NCBI GenBank assembly: GCA_016710625.1
Contig: JADJVK010000053.1
Location: 186,001-250,000 of the forward strand
Reading direction: 5' to 3'
Origin: Saprospiraceae bacterium
Lineage (GTDB): Bacteria > Bacteroidota > Bacteroidia > Chitinophagales > Saprospiraceae
Length of the DNA stretch: 64,000 nt
In this document: positions 17,381 to 25,982 of the stretch, piece by piece
Position numbering within the stretch: position 1 is the stretch's first letter
Layout: each line of letters opens with the position of its first letter
Made by a program: the position numbers and the translations under genes
Notes under the pieces: model-generated
Databases searched by the model: none
Seen by the model: the letters and a program-made list of their open reading frames with translations, nothing else
Told to the model about the DNA's origin: nothing

Positions 17381-20201
17381 ATTCAACCACCACCCATTTA
17401 ATGGACCTTTTTCCAATATTTGATTGGCATTCCACTATATAAAAGCCTTTTTTCATTGTTGGCATTTCTAGGATATTCAAATCACTAGTTAAATTATTGG
17501 TTTTTAGTTGCTCTAGCAATTTACCATTGATATCGAAAATTCGAACATTGAGGTAATCTAACTTTTCAGGAGCATCCACTAATAAATGGGCAGATCCAAA
17601 GCTATTTGAAGGGTTCGGCACCATAGTTAACTGCAATTTATCATTAAAAGATAATTCATCAGTAGCCGTTGGGAAGGTGCTACTCGGTCTTTTTATTTTT
17701 TGTGATAAATACAAGTGGTACTCACCAGCCTCTAAATTGATTGTTTGATTTTGGTTGGATATATTGATACTATCCCCTTTTAAATAATCAAAATACCATC
17801 CTTTTGTGGGAAAACTAACCGTGACACTTCCTTTCGTCACATCAAAATTGCCGATAGCTACCACATTCATCGAAGGCGAACTCAAGGTAACCCATTTGGT
17901 CTTATCTGCTAATTGTGTGGAAACGCCTAAGGATTTGAAAATAGGCTGTGTTTGCTTCAGTCGGGCAAGGTCGGCAGTAATGTTGTATAATTTTCTTCTC
18001 AATGGGTCATTCATATAATCCCATCTTATAGGTTTGTTGGAAAGCCTACAGCCATTGTTGATGGTGCCATCCTCACAAGTATTGATGGAGTAATCATAAC
18101 CTAACTCCCCAAATTGCCATAGCATTTTCGGACCAGGAATTGTATAGAAAAACACAGAAGCCATCGCATTTCTTTCCAAGGCTGTTGCCAATGTTTTTAT
18201 ATTGTAGCTACCTGAAGAATTTCCATATTGTAAGTTTCTGAACATCAATCTTTCCTCATCATGACTTTCCATATAACCCATCAAGTTCGGCTTGCTCCAG
18301 CCTCGATTGCCATAATAGATTCCACTAAAATTGGAGGTGGAAGTAAATCCCATTGTTGCTTCGTTGTAATTATAATTCAAATTTCCCCAAAGCATAAAAC
18401 CATAATTTGCCAACTCGATTTCTTCTGAATTTTCTGCGAAATGCTCCAAAATAACAGGTGCTTTTGGGTTGGTAGCCCAGATGGCATCTCCATAACCTTT
18501 CAAAATGGCGATTCTTGTTGCATCATAGTTACCCATAGTGCTTTCTGTACTTTGTTTTTGGGTGAAACCTTTGGATAAATCAAAACGGAAGCCATCAACT
18601 TTATATTCTGTCAACCAATAGGTTAGGCATCTTTTTACATAATCTTTTGTCGCAGTAGATTCGTGATTAAAATCAAATCCAACATTATAGGGATGCTTAG
18701 CATCAGGATTCAGCCAAGGGTTGGTTACGGAGGGTTTGTTGCCCGCAGCATCCCAATATAAGCTGCATAATGGGCTCTGCCCAAAAGCATGGTTGAAAAC
18801 AACATCTAAGATAATAGCGATCCCTCTTTTATGGGCTTCATCTACTAGCGACTTAAACCGCTCTGGAGATCCATAATATTTATCCAATGCCATATGGTAA
18901 GAAGGGTTGTAGCCCCAACTTAGGTTATTTTCAAATTCATTTATGGGCATCAATTCAATGGCATTGACACCAAGTCGTTGAAGATAGTCCAAAGTGTCTT
19001 GAATAGTTTTATAGCTATGTGTTTTTACAAAATCCCTTACCAACAATTCGTAAACCACCAAATCTTCCTTTGCTGACGGTGAGAAATTAGTAATATTCCA
19101 AGGATAAGCACTTGCTCCGATATAAATTACAGAAACATGTCCATTATTTAAAGTGTTTGGATATACAGGCAAATTTGGAAAAACAGTTGGATCAATATAT
19201 TTATCATTTTGGGGATCTAAAATCAATTCACTCAACGGATCTGCAATGGTTATGCCATCTACAACATATTGATAGTAAAGGGTTTCGGTAGAAGAACTAG
19301 GAACATAATCAATCCAAAAGTATTTTCCATCAGGCGTTTTTTTCATTTGAAAATTAATAGATGGTCGCCAGTTACTAAAATTACCTATCAGAAAAGCATT
19401 GTTTTTATTGGGTGCTTCTAGCACCAATCTTATGCCATTGCCCACCCTGTTTGCCCCCAAAACCGAGCCAGCTGGTAATGCTTCAATAGTATTGTTTTTG
19501 GGCACCACCACATTAAAACTTTTAACAGAAACCTCTGTTCCAGCAGTAGATTTTGCCTCCACCAAATAATCTCCAGGACCTCCAGCAACGTAGTTGTAAT
19601 CTAATTGAGCAGCGTTTAATTTTTCAGTTGTTTTCACATTATTTACCCAAAGTTGTAAGGTAGATAACTTAGAGGCAATAAATTTTACAGGAATTATTTG
19701 TCCTGTTGTGGCAGTAATATTTGTTGCGGTTGGCAAAGAAAGTAAGGTTTGTAGCCCTGCATTTGCCCCATAAACATCTATAAATATATCTGAACCAGTA
19801 GTAGAACGTCCCACTTTGGAGCCATTTACATTTCTGAAAACAAAAGCTAGCTTCAACACCTTGTCTGCGGCAGAAGCCCCATAAAAGGTTTTGATATTAT
19901 AACTGATGGAATATTTGTTGTTGCCAAGGCTAGTCATTTTTCTAGGCGTATCATCCGTTCCCCATACTCCCTGAACATATTTCCAATCGGAGCCTGAGGT
20001 GCTTTTGTCTGTTATCAGCCCAGTATGTGCATATACGACACAATTGCAATCTTTCAATTCTTTGTTCCCTTCAGCAGCATCAAAAGTGACTGTAACTTGT
20101 TGATCGTCAATCGGAAAGATAGGATCTGTAGTCACCACCTGTGCCATTAAAGAAGCGAAGGAAGCCACAAAGCATATAGAGAGAAAATATTTGATATTCA
20201 T
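17379..20201 (-). CDS. Secreted GH13 alpha-amylase-family protein with T9SS sorting domain
   Basis: Extracellular or surface alpha-glucan-active enzyme, 940 residues. Order: signal peptide (MNIKYFLSICFVASFASLMAQ), an N-terminal Bacteroidota starch-binding-like region, a CBM48-like beta domain (FLIGNFSNWRP, residues about 270-350), then a GH13 TIM barrel. Conserved region I is DVVFNHAFG, region II GFRFDLSK with the nucleophile Asp541, region III VILEHFAE with the acid/base Glu586, and region IV MESHDEERL with Asp648. All three carboxylates are present, so it should be active. The final 75 residues (MVPNPSNSFGSAHLLVD to the end) form a type A T9SS sorting domain, predicting export through T9SS and cell-surface attachment. 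The gene is 64 bp downstream of a Nudix-type regulator on the same strand. Exact substrate (starch, glycogen, pullulan) cannot be fixed. Confidence 0.9.
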   Translation of the reverse strand: MNIKYFLSICFVASFASLMAQVVTTDPIFPIDDQQVTVTFDAAEGNKELKDCNCVVYAHTGLITDKSTSGSDWKYVQGVWGTDDTPRKMTSLGNNKYSISYNIKTFYGASAADKVLKLAFVFRNVNGSKVGRSTTGSDIFIDVYGANAGLQTLLSLPTATNITATTGQIIPVKFIASKLSTLQLWVNNVKTTEKLNAAQLDYNYVAGGPGDYLVEAKSTAGTEVSVKSFNVVVPKNNTIEALPAGSVLGANRVGNGIRLVLEAPNKNNAFLIGNFSNWRPSINFQMKKTPDGKYFWIDYVPSSSTETLYYQYVVDGITIADPLSELILDPQNDKYIDPTVFPNLPVYPNTLNNGHVSVIYIGASAYPWNITNFSPSAKEDLVVYELLVRDFVKTHSYKTIQDTLDYLQRLGVNAIELMPINEFENNLSWGYNPSYHMALDKYYGSPERFKSLVDEAHKRGIAIILDVVFNHAFGQSPLCSLYWDAAGNKPSVTNPWLNPDAKHPYNVGFDFNHESTATKDYVKRCLTYWLTEYKVDGFRFDLSKGFTQKQSTESTMGNYDATRIAILKGYGDAIWATNPKAPVILEHFAENSEEIELANYGFMLWGNLNYNYNEATMGFTSTSNFSGIYYGNRGWSKPNLMGYMESHDEERLMFRNLQYGNSSGSYNIKTLATALERNAMASVFFYTIPGPKMLWQFGELGYDYSINTCEDGTINNGCRLSNKPIRWDYMNDPLRRKLYNITADLARLKQTQPIFKSLGVSTQLADKTKWVTLSSPSMNVVAIGNFDVTKGSVTVSFPTKGWYFDYLKGDSINISNQNQTINLEAGEYHLYLSQKIKRPSSTFPTATDELSFNDKLQLTMVPNPSNSFGSAHLLVDAPEKLDYLNVRIFDINGKLLEQLKTNNLTSDLNILEMPTMKKGFYIVECQSNIGKRSIKWVVVE

Positions 20202-20265
20202 AAAATCAGTTTCTATTGTGTAAAAATTACACGTAAGATAACAAGGTTTTTAGAATAAATAAATA

Positions 20266-21009
20266 TTAAACCAATGAAAAACGGCTATTTTTTATTTTAT
20301 TATATTGTTCAAAATCAAAACTGTATAGTTTTGCAGGTCGGTGAGACACTTCTTTCTCTATTTCGTTCCTATCAACTAAGAGTTTGGTGCTAAAAAATTT
20401 CTTCCTAAAATTCCTTCTATCAAAGGAAGTCCCTAAAATTGCTTCATATAATAATTGCAGATCCCGAAGGGTGAACGTTTCGGGCAAAAGATTTAAGCCG
20501 ATAGGCTCGGTGAGGACTTTTTTCTGAAGGGTCTGATAGCAGGTTTCTAGAATTAGGTTGTGGTCAAACGCCATTTTTCCAACTTCACTAACTGGATGCC
20601 AATGAAGATCGTTATCCGTTTTTTGTAGTTGGATATGATTGATATTTAACAAAGAATAATATGCAATTGAGACAATTCTTCCTTCTGGATGTCTATTGAT
20701 GCTTCCGAAAGTTTTGGTTTGCTCCAAAAAAATGTTTTCCAAGCCCGTTCTTTCATACAAAACACGTTCTGCGGCAGCATCCAAATCCTCATTCATCTTG
20801 AGTTTATTACCCAACAATGACCATAATCCCAAGAATTCAGGTTGATCAGATTTTATTAATAACACCTTCAATACTTGATCGTCGAAACCAAAAATCACAC
20901 AATCCACAGATAGGGATGGCTCCGTGGAAATTTTGTTTTCAATTTGATTAGATTGTATATTTTCTCTGATAAACCCTTCTTCCGAATAGCTTTCCAAATC
21001 TTTTGTCAT
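20266..21009 (-). CDS. NrtR-like transcriptional regulator (Nudix + winged helix)
   Basis: Probable sugar-responsive DNA-binding regulator, 247 residues. The ATG at 21007-21009 (MTKDLESYSEEG) is preferred over the TTG four codons earlier. Residues about 30-165 are a Nudix fold (SLSVDCVIFGFDDQVLKVLL), but the Nudix box reads GNKLKMNEDLDAAAERVLYERTGL in two overlapping parts: the catalytic REUxEE pattern is replaced by ERVLYERTGL, so hydrolase activity is probably lost. The C-terminal about 80 residues (FTLRDLQLLYEAILGTSFD, RRNFRKKFFSTKLLVD) form the winged helix typical of NrtR/AraR-type regulators, which in Bacteroides control arabinose use. Its position directly upstream of the secreted amylase makes that gene its likely target. 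MutT-type hydrolase is the alternative, argued against by the box and the wing. Confidence 0.85.
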   Translation of the reverse strand: MTKDLESYSEEGFIRENIQSNQIENKISTEPSLSVDCVIFGFDDQVLKVLLIKSDQPEFLGLWSLLGNKLKMNEDLDAAAERVLYERTGLENIFLEQTKTFGSINRHPEGRIVSIAYYSLLNINHIQLQKTDNDLHWHPVSEVGKMAFDHNLILETCYQTLQKKVLTEPIGLNLLPETFTLRDLQLLYEAILGTSFDRRNFRKKFFSTKLLVDRNEIEKEVSHRPAKLYSFDFEQYNKIKNSRFSLV

Positions 21010-21046
21010 AAATAATTGCAAGTTGTAAAGTGAAATTTTCGGTTGA

Positions 21047-21054
21047 CAAAAGTA
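21047..21054 (-). promoter_or_regulatory. Candidate -7 element for regulator-amylase pair
   Basis: Minus-strand TACTTTTG about 38 bp upstream of the regulator ATG. No TTG lies at the standard spacing. Confidence 0.35.
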
Positions 21055-21105
21055 ATAAAATTTTCAAATAATTATAAGACTGAAAACGGGAAGACTTTAT
21101 TTTAC

Positions 21106-22236
21106 TTATTTTGACTTGCTAATAACTTCTTCATAATAAGATTCGTATTCTGGAAGAATATTTGTTATGTCAAATTTTCTTGCTTGCAAAAGAGCATTGG
21201 TTTTGAAAGCATTTAATTTTTCATCATCCGTTAATAGTTCGATGGCAAAATTGGACATACTTTCGATATCGCCCACATCACTCAAGAATCCAGTAATTTC
21301 GTGGATATTTACTTCAGGTAAGCCACCAATATTAGAAGAAATCACAGGCACCTCACAAGCCATAGCTTCCAAGGCTGCCAATCCAAAACTTTCACTTGCC
21401 GAAGGGATTAAAAACAAATCTGCAATGGATAATAATTCCTCGATAGCATCTTGTTTGCCCAAAAAACGAACATCATCGCTCATTTTTAACTCACGACACA
21501 ATCTTTCTAAGGAATCTCTTTCTGGTCCATCCCCAATTAATAAAAGTTTACAAGCTACTTTTTCACTTACTTTTTGAAATATGTATATTGTGTCTTCTAC
21601 TCTTTTTACTTTTCTAAAATTAGAAGTATGGACGATGATTTTCTCCCCATTCGGAGCGATAGCTCTTTTGAAATGATCCTTATCGACTTTTCTGAACCGA
21701 TTGAAATCAATAAAATTATAGATTACTTTAATATCTTTATTAATGTTAAAATATTCCAAAGTCTGGTCTTTTAGGCTTTGAGAAACAGCGGTGACGCCAT
21801 CCGAATTGTTGATCGAAAACTCCACCACAGGAGCAAAAGTTTTATTGCTGCCAACTATAGTAATATCTGTGCCATGCAAAGTGGTAACATATGGAATTTT
21901 GATTCCTTCTGACAATAGAATTTGTTTAGCAATATATGCCACAGTAGCATGTGGGATTGCATAGTGGACATGCAAGATGTCGAGTTTTTCGTATTTCACC
22001 ACATCCACCATTTTACTAGCCAAAGCAGTATCATAAGGCGGATATTCGAAGAGTGGATATTCCTCAGCTGAAACTTCGTGATAAAAGATATTTTCATGAA
22101 ATTGGGTAAGCCTAGCTGGTTGTCGATAGGTTATAAAATGAACCAAATGACCTTTATTTGCAAGACCCATTCCTAATTCGGTAGCAACCACTCCACTACC
22201 TCCGTAGGTAGGATAACAGACAATGCCTATTTTCAT
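21106..22236 (-). CDS. bshA: N-acetyl-alpha-D-glucosaminyl L-malate synthase BshA
   Basis: GT4 glycosyltransferase making GlcNAc-malate from UDP-GlcNAc and L-malate, the first step of bacillithiol synthesis. 376 residues, GT-B fold. The start MKIGIVCYPTYGGSGVVATELG and the block HVHYAIPHATVAY are characteristic of BshA, as is VTTLHGTDITIVG. The C-terminal donor domain has FRKVKRVED, LLIGDGPERDSLE and the EX7E segment ESFGLAALEAMACEVPVI. BshB or BshC genes are not in the window. It starts 7 bp after the aminotransferase gene, so the two are co-transcribed. Confidence 0.93.
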   Translation of the reverse strand: MKIGIVCYPTYGGSGVVATELGMGLANKGHLVHFITYRQPARLTQFHENIFYHEVSAEEYPLFEYPPYDTALASKMVDVVKYEKLDILHVHYAIPHATVAYIAKQILLSEGIKIPYVTTLHGTDITIVGSNKTFAPVVEFSINNSDGVTAVSQSLKDQTLEYFNINKDIKVIYNFIDFNRFRKVDKDHFKRAIAPNGEKIIVHTSNFRKVKRVEDTIYIFQKVSEKVACKLLLIGDGPERDSLERLCRELKMSDDVRFLGKQDAIEELLSIADLFLIPSASESFGLAALEAMACEVPVISSNIGGLPEVNIHEITGFLSDVGDIESMSNFAIELLTDDEKLNAFKTNALLQARKFDITNILPEYESYYEEVISKSK

Positions 22237-22243
22237 AAAAAAA

Positions 22244-23398
22244 TTATAATTTACAAATTAAAGCTCCAGCTTTTTCGAGAGTTTCGTCGGTTTTAGCAAA
22301 ACAAAACCGTAGCACTTTATCATCTCTTTTGCTGGAATAAAAAGCAGATATGGGAATGCTAGCCACACCATTTTCTATGGTTAATTGCTTTGCAAAATCC
22401 AAATCACTTTTTGTTGAAACATTTTTGTAACTAAAAAGTTGAAAATAAGTTCCCTCACAATGAATCGGTTCTAGCTTTGAGGCATGGGTAAGTGCTAGAA
22501 AATAGTCTCTTTTAGCTTGGTAAAAATTGGGTAAACCGAGATATTCATTGGGGTCTTCCAAAAAAGTAGCCAAAGCAGCTTGAATCGGGGTGTTTACTGA
22601 AAACACATTGAATTGGTGCACTTTCCTAAACTCTTTCATCAGGTAATCTGGTCCGACCACATAACCGATTTTCCAGCCTGTGTTATGAAAGGTTTTACCA
22701 AATGAATATACTGCCAAACTTTTATTATATAAATTTGGATACTTTAATACCGATTCGTGAATTTTTCCATCAAAAATTAAATGCTCATAGACTTCATCAC
22801 TTAGCAAAATGGTGTTTCTATTTTCCAAAATAGTTTCTAAACTAGAAAGATCACTTGCCTTCAATGCTTTCCCAGCAGGATTGTTGGGAGTATTGATGAG
22901 AATCATTTTTGTTTTTTCTGTAAAAAGCGAAGCCAACTTATCCCAGTCAATCGAATAGTTGGGATATTCCAATTCGTAAACGACTGGAATGCCGCCACAT
23001 AATTCTATAGAGGGAATATAAGAATCATAGGCAGGTTCTATCACAATTACTTCATCCCCTTTTTCCACAAAAGCATTAATAGCAGTGAATAAAGCTTGAG
23101 TTGCCCCTGCGGTTATTGTAATTTCTGTGTTTGGGTCTATATCTTTTTGATAAAGCGATTGGATTTTTTTGGCTATTTGATTTCGCAAATCAAGGTTTCC
23201 TTGCATGGCAGCATACTGATTATTTCCTTTTAACATGTTTTCTGAAACCAGATCCATTAACCTTTTGGATGTTTCAAAATTTGGGAATCCTTGAGACAAA
23301 TTAATGGCTTTATGCTCATTTGCTAAGCCTGACATAATGGTAAAAATGGAAGTACCAGTATTTGGAAGTTTCGAATTAAAAATAATATTTGAACTCAT
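22244..23398 (-). CDS. PLP-dependent aminotransferase (methionine/kynurenine type)
   Basis: Class I/II fold-type I aminotransferase, 384 residues. The PLP lysine lies in SFGKTFHNTGWKIGY, the Asn/Asp pair in TPNNPAGK and LSDEVYEHL, and the C-terminal Arg in KVLRFCFAKTDE. The N-terminal FTIMSGLANEHKAINLSQGFPNF and the cofactor-phosphate loop GATQALFTAINA are those of the YbdL / kynurenine aminotransferase branch that prefers methionine, phenylalanine or kynurenine over aspartate. It is the first gene before bshA. Substrate preference is a family-level inference. Confidence 0.88.
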   Translation of the reverse strand: MSSNIIFNSKLPNTGTSIFTIMSGLANEHKAINLSQGFPNFETSKRLMDLVSENMLKGNNQYAAMQGNLDLRNQIAKKIQSLYQKDIDPNTEITITAGATQALFTAINAFVEKGDEVIVIEPAYDSYIPSIELCGGIPVVYELEYPNYSIDWDKLASLFTEKTKMILINTPNNPAGKALKASDLSSLETILENRNTILLSDEVYEHLIFDGKIHESVLKYPNLYNKSLAVYSFGKTFHNTGWKIGYVVGPDYLMKEFRKVHQFNVFSVNTPIQAALATFLEDPNEYLGLPNFYQAKRDYFLALTHASKLEPIHCEGTYFQLFSYKNVSTKSDLDFAKQLTIENGVASIPISAFYSSKRDDKVLRFCFAKTDETLEKAGALICKL

Positions 23399-23445
23399 TT
23401 TTATTCAAATTATATGAAAAAAAGGTGTTTTTGACACATATATTA

Positions 23446-23453
23446 CAAAGCTA
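23446..23453 (-). promoter_or_regulatory. Candidate -7 element for aminotransferase-bshA
   Basis: Minus-strand TAGCTTTG, 48 bp upstream of the aminotransferase ATG in the 156-bp divergent region shared with acpP. No correctly spaced TTG. Confidence 0.35.
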
Positions 23454-23484
23454 CTAATTTAGAACTGGAAAAAACTAAAATTTA

Positions 23485-23516
23485 TTTGGTATTCATACGT
23501 AATCTTTTTTAATTTG
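23485..23516 (+). promoter_or_regulatory. Candidate acpP promoter
   Basis: TTTG at 23485-23488, 20-base spacer, TTAATTTG at 23509-23516 (one mismatch to TAnnTTTG), 38 bp before the acpP ATG. Confidence 0.45.
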
Positions 23517-23554
23517 CATCAAATTTAAAAACCTTAAACGGTAAATTTCATATT

Positions 23555-23794
23555 ATGTCAAACATTGCAGAAAGAGTTAAAAAAATTATTATCGACAAAT
23601 TAGGTGTGGACGAAGCTGAAGTTACACCTGAAGCAAGCTTCACTAATGACTTAGGTGCTGATTCATTAGATACAGTGGAGTTGATAATGGAATTTGAGAA
23701 AGAATTTGATATTTCTATCCCTGATGATCAGGCTGAAAATATTCAAACTGTCGGTCAGGCAGTATCTTACCTCGAATCACAAGTTAACGGATAA
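23555..23794 (+). CDS. acpP: Acyl carrier protein
   Basis: Small acidic carrier of growing acyl chains in fatty-acid synthesis, 79 residues. The phosphopantetheine attachment serine is Ser37 in LGADSLDTVELIM, the strictly conserved DSL motif. The helix that follows (MEFEKEFDISIPDDQAENI) is the ACP recognition helix. It is followed by a hairpin terminator and then fabF, the classical acpP-fabF-rnc order. Confidence 0.97.
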   Translation: MSNIAERVKKIIIDKLGVDEAEVTPEASFTNDLGADSLDTVELIMEFEKEFDISIPDDQAENIQTVGQAVSYLESQVNG

Positions 23795-23841
23795 TTAATA
23801 ATTGCCGTTATGAATAGTTTCGATTATTAAATCGGAATTTT

Positions 23842-23888
23842 GCATCCACAGGTCGGAGTGTTTTCCGATTTGTGGATGTTTTATTTTA
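23842..23888 (+). terminator. Hairpin terminator/attenuator between acpP and fabF
   Basis: Stem CATCCACA..TCGGA (23843-23857) pairs with TCCGA..TGTGGATG (23864-23878) with a 2x2 internal loop, followed by TTTTATTTTATT. It probably reduces read-through into fabF so that ACP is made in excess. Confidence 0.75.
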
Positions 23889-23909
23889 TTCACAACCAAA
23901 TAATTTATA

Positions 23910-25151
23910 ATGAGAAGAGTAGTTGTTACAGGAATTGGTGCACTTACCCCTATCGGGAATAATGTTGGTGCTTACAAAGATGGTTTACAAAAAGGAATCA
24001 GTGGTGCAAACTTAATCACACATTTTGATGCGACTTTATTTAAAACTAAGTTTGCTTGTGAAATAAAAAATTTAGATATCTCTGGCACCTTAGATTCGAA
24101 AGATGCTAAAAGAATGGATCTGTACACTCAATATGCAATGATCACAGCACATGAAGCTATGGTGGATTCTGGTTTGGATTTAGAAAAAGAAGATTTAGAT
24201 AGAATTGGCGTAATTTATGGGTCAGGAATTGGCGGATTGGGTACTTTAGAAAAAGAGATTGAAGACTTTGCTAGAGGAAATGGAACGCCACGTTTCAATC
24301 CATTTATGATTCCTAAAATGATATCTGATATTGCTGCTGGGCAAATATCGATGCGATATGGATTGAGAGGAATTAATTATGCAACGGTTTCGGCTTGTGC
24401 TACTTCTTCCCATGCTGTAATAAATGCCTTCGATTATATAAGATTGAACAAAGCGGATATAATTGTTTCTGGTGGCTCTGAAGCGACAGTGACTCATGCT
24501 GGAATAGGCGGTTTCAATGCGATGAAAGCTTTATCCGAAAACAATGATAATTATTTGACTGCATCTCGTCCTTTTGATAAAGAAAGAGACGGTTTTGTTT
24601 TGGGAGAAGGTTCTGGTACTTTGATATTAGAAGAATACGAACATGCCAAAAGAAGGGGAGCAAAAATATATGCAGAAGTAATCGGAACAGGAATGACTGC
24701 AGATGCTTATCACCTAACAGCACCGCATCCAGAAGGGATTAGTGTAGAAAAAGTGATGAGAATTGCATTGGCAGAAGCAGGAGTGAGCACAAATGAAGTG
24801 GATTATATCAATGTTCATGGCACATCAACACCATTGGGAGATATTGCTGAGTTGAAAGCGATTCAAAAGACTTTTGGAGCGGATGCATATGGTATAAATA
24901 TCAGTTCTACCAAGTCGATGACGGGACATTTATTGGGAGCAGCAGGAGCAATAGAATCTATTGCTGGATTGTTGGCGATAAAAGAAGGTTTTATTCCTCC
25001 TTCGATAAATCATTCTGTGGCGGATCCTGATATTGATCCGAAACTGAATCTTACTTTGAATGAACCGCAACAACGAGATGTTAAAATCGTATTAAGTAAT
25101 ACTTTCGGATTTGGAGGACACAACACCTCCATCATATTCAAGAAAATCTAG
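23910..25151 (+). CDS. fabF: 3-oxoacyl-[ACP] synthase II
   Basis: Condensing enzyme elongating acyl-ACP with malonyl-ACP, 413 residues. The Cys-His-His triad is present: Cys163 in VSACATSSHA, the first His in NVHGTSTPLGD, and the second in KSMTGHLLGAAGAIE. The N-terminus MRRVVVTGIGALTPIGNN and the C-terminal SNTFGFGGHNTS are typical of FabF; the Cys-His-His set excludes FabH-type enzymes. It begins 21 bp after the terminator tail and is followed 12 bp later by rnc. Confidence 0.96.
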   Translation: MRRVVVTGIGALTPIGNNVGAYKDGLQKGISGANLITHFDATLFKTKFACEIKNLDISGTLDSKDAKRMDLYTQYAMITAHEAMVDSGLDLEKEDLDRIGVIYGSGIGGLGTLEKEIEDFARGNGTPRFNPFMIPKMISDIAAGQISMRYGLRGINYATVSACATSSHAVINAFDYIRLNKADIIVSGGSEATVTHAGIGGFNAMKALSENNDNYLTASRPFDKERDGFVLGEGSGTLILEEYEHAKRRGAKIYAEVIGTGMTADAYHLTAPHPEGISVEKVMRIALAEAGVSTNEVDYINVHGTSTPLGDIAELKAIQKTFGADAYGINISSTKSMTGHLLGAAGAIESIAGLLAIKEGFIPPSINHSVADPDIDPKLNLTLNEPQQRDVKIVLSNTFGFGGHNTSIIFKKI

Positions 25152-25163
25152 TTCATTATATTT

Positions 25164-25940
25164 GTGAAGTTAGTCAGAAGAACCTATAATTATTTTTTCT
25201 CAAAGGATCGAGAATTTGCTAGGAGATTAAAATCTCTTTTAGGCTTTACTCCTTCCAATTTGTCAATTTTCAAATTAGCATTTTTTCATAAATCCACTTC
25301 CAATTCATCGGACAAATACGTTCCTTTTCAGAATAATGAAAGGTTGGAATATTTGGGAGATGCGGTTCTAGGGACAATTGTTGCAGAGTATTTATTCAAG
25401 AAATATCCAAATAGCGACGAAGGATTTTTAACTAAAATGAGATCTAAAATCGTAAAAAGACAATCTTTAAACAAGATTGCTGACAATATGGGTTTGGATG
25501 TGATTTTATCTGAGTATAACAACACCAGACTAAGTCGGTCGATGTTAGGTAATGCTTTAGAGGCTTTGGTTGGTGCAGTATATTTAGAGTGTGGATATGT
25601 CAAAACCAAAAAATATATCATTAGTAAAGTGCTGCGAAGATATCTTGACATTCACGAATTAGAAACTTTTGACGACAATTATAAAAGCCAATTGTTGGAG
25701 TGGAGTCAGAAAAATGGCAAAATAGTAGGCTACAAAGTAATTGCAAAATATAAATTTGAGAAAAGAGATCGCTTTAAAGTTGCTGTTATGGTGGATAATG
25801 AAAAAGTCGCATCAGCAGATGATTTCAATAAAAAAAGTGCAGAACAATTAGCCTCAGAAAAAGCAATGCAGATTTTAGGAATAAAATATGATGAAAACTT
25901 TGCTTTAGAAGAAGCTTATAATGAGGATGAAGAAGATTAG
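25164..25940 (+). CDS. rnc: Ribonuclease III
   Basis: Double-strand-specific endoribonuclease for rRNA and mRNA processing, 258 residues from a GTG start at 25164. The catalytic signature NERLEYLGDAVLG carries Glu59 and the following Asp; the second metal-binding acidic site is in GNALEALVGAVYLECG. The C-terminal about 75 residues are the dsRNA-binding domain (YKSQLLEWSQKNGK to KSAEQLASEKAMQIL). An N-terminal extension of about 35 residues and an acidic tail (LEEAYNEDEED) lengthen it beyond the 226 residues of E. coli RNase III, as is common in this phylum. Confidence 0.95.
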   Translation: MKLVRRTYNYFFSKDREFARRLKSLLGFTPSNLSIFKLAFFHKSTSNSSDKYVPFQNNERLEYLGDAVLGTIVAEYLFKKYPNSDEGFLTKMRSKIVKRQSLNKIADNMGLDVILSEYNNTRLSRSMLGNALEALVGAVYLECGYVKTKKYIISKVLRRYLDIHELETFDDNYKSQLLEWSQKNGKIVGYKVIAKYKFEKRDRFKVAVMVDNEKVASADDFNKKSAEQLASEKAMQILGIKYDENFALEEAYNEDEED

Positions 25941-25982
25941 TTCTATAAATTTCATTAAAAATTCTAACCGACTATAAAATAG

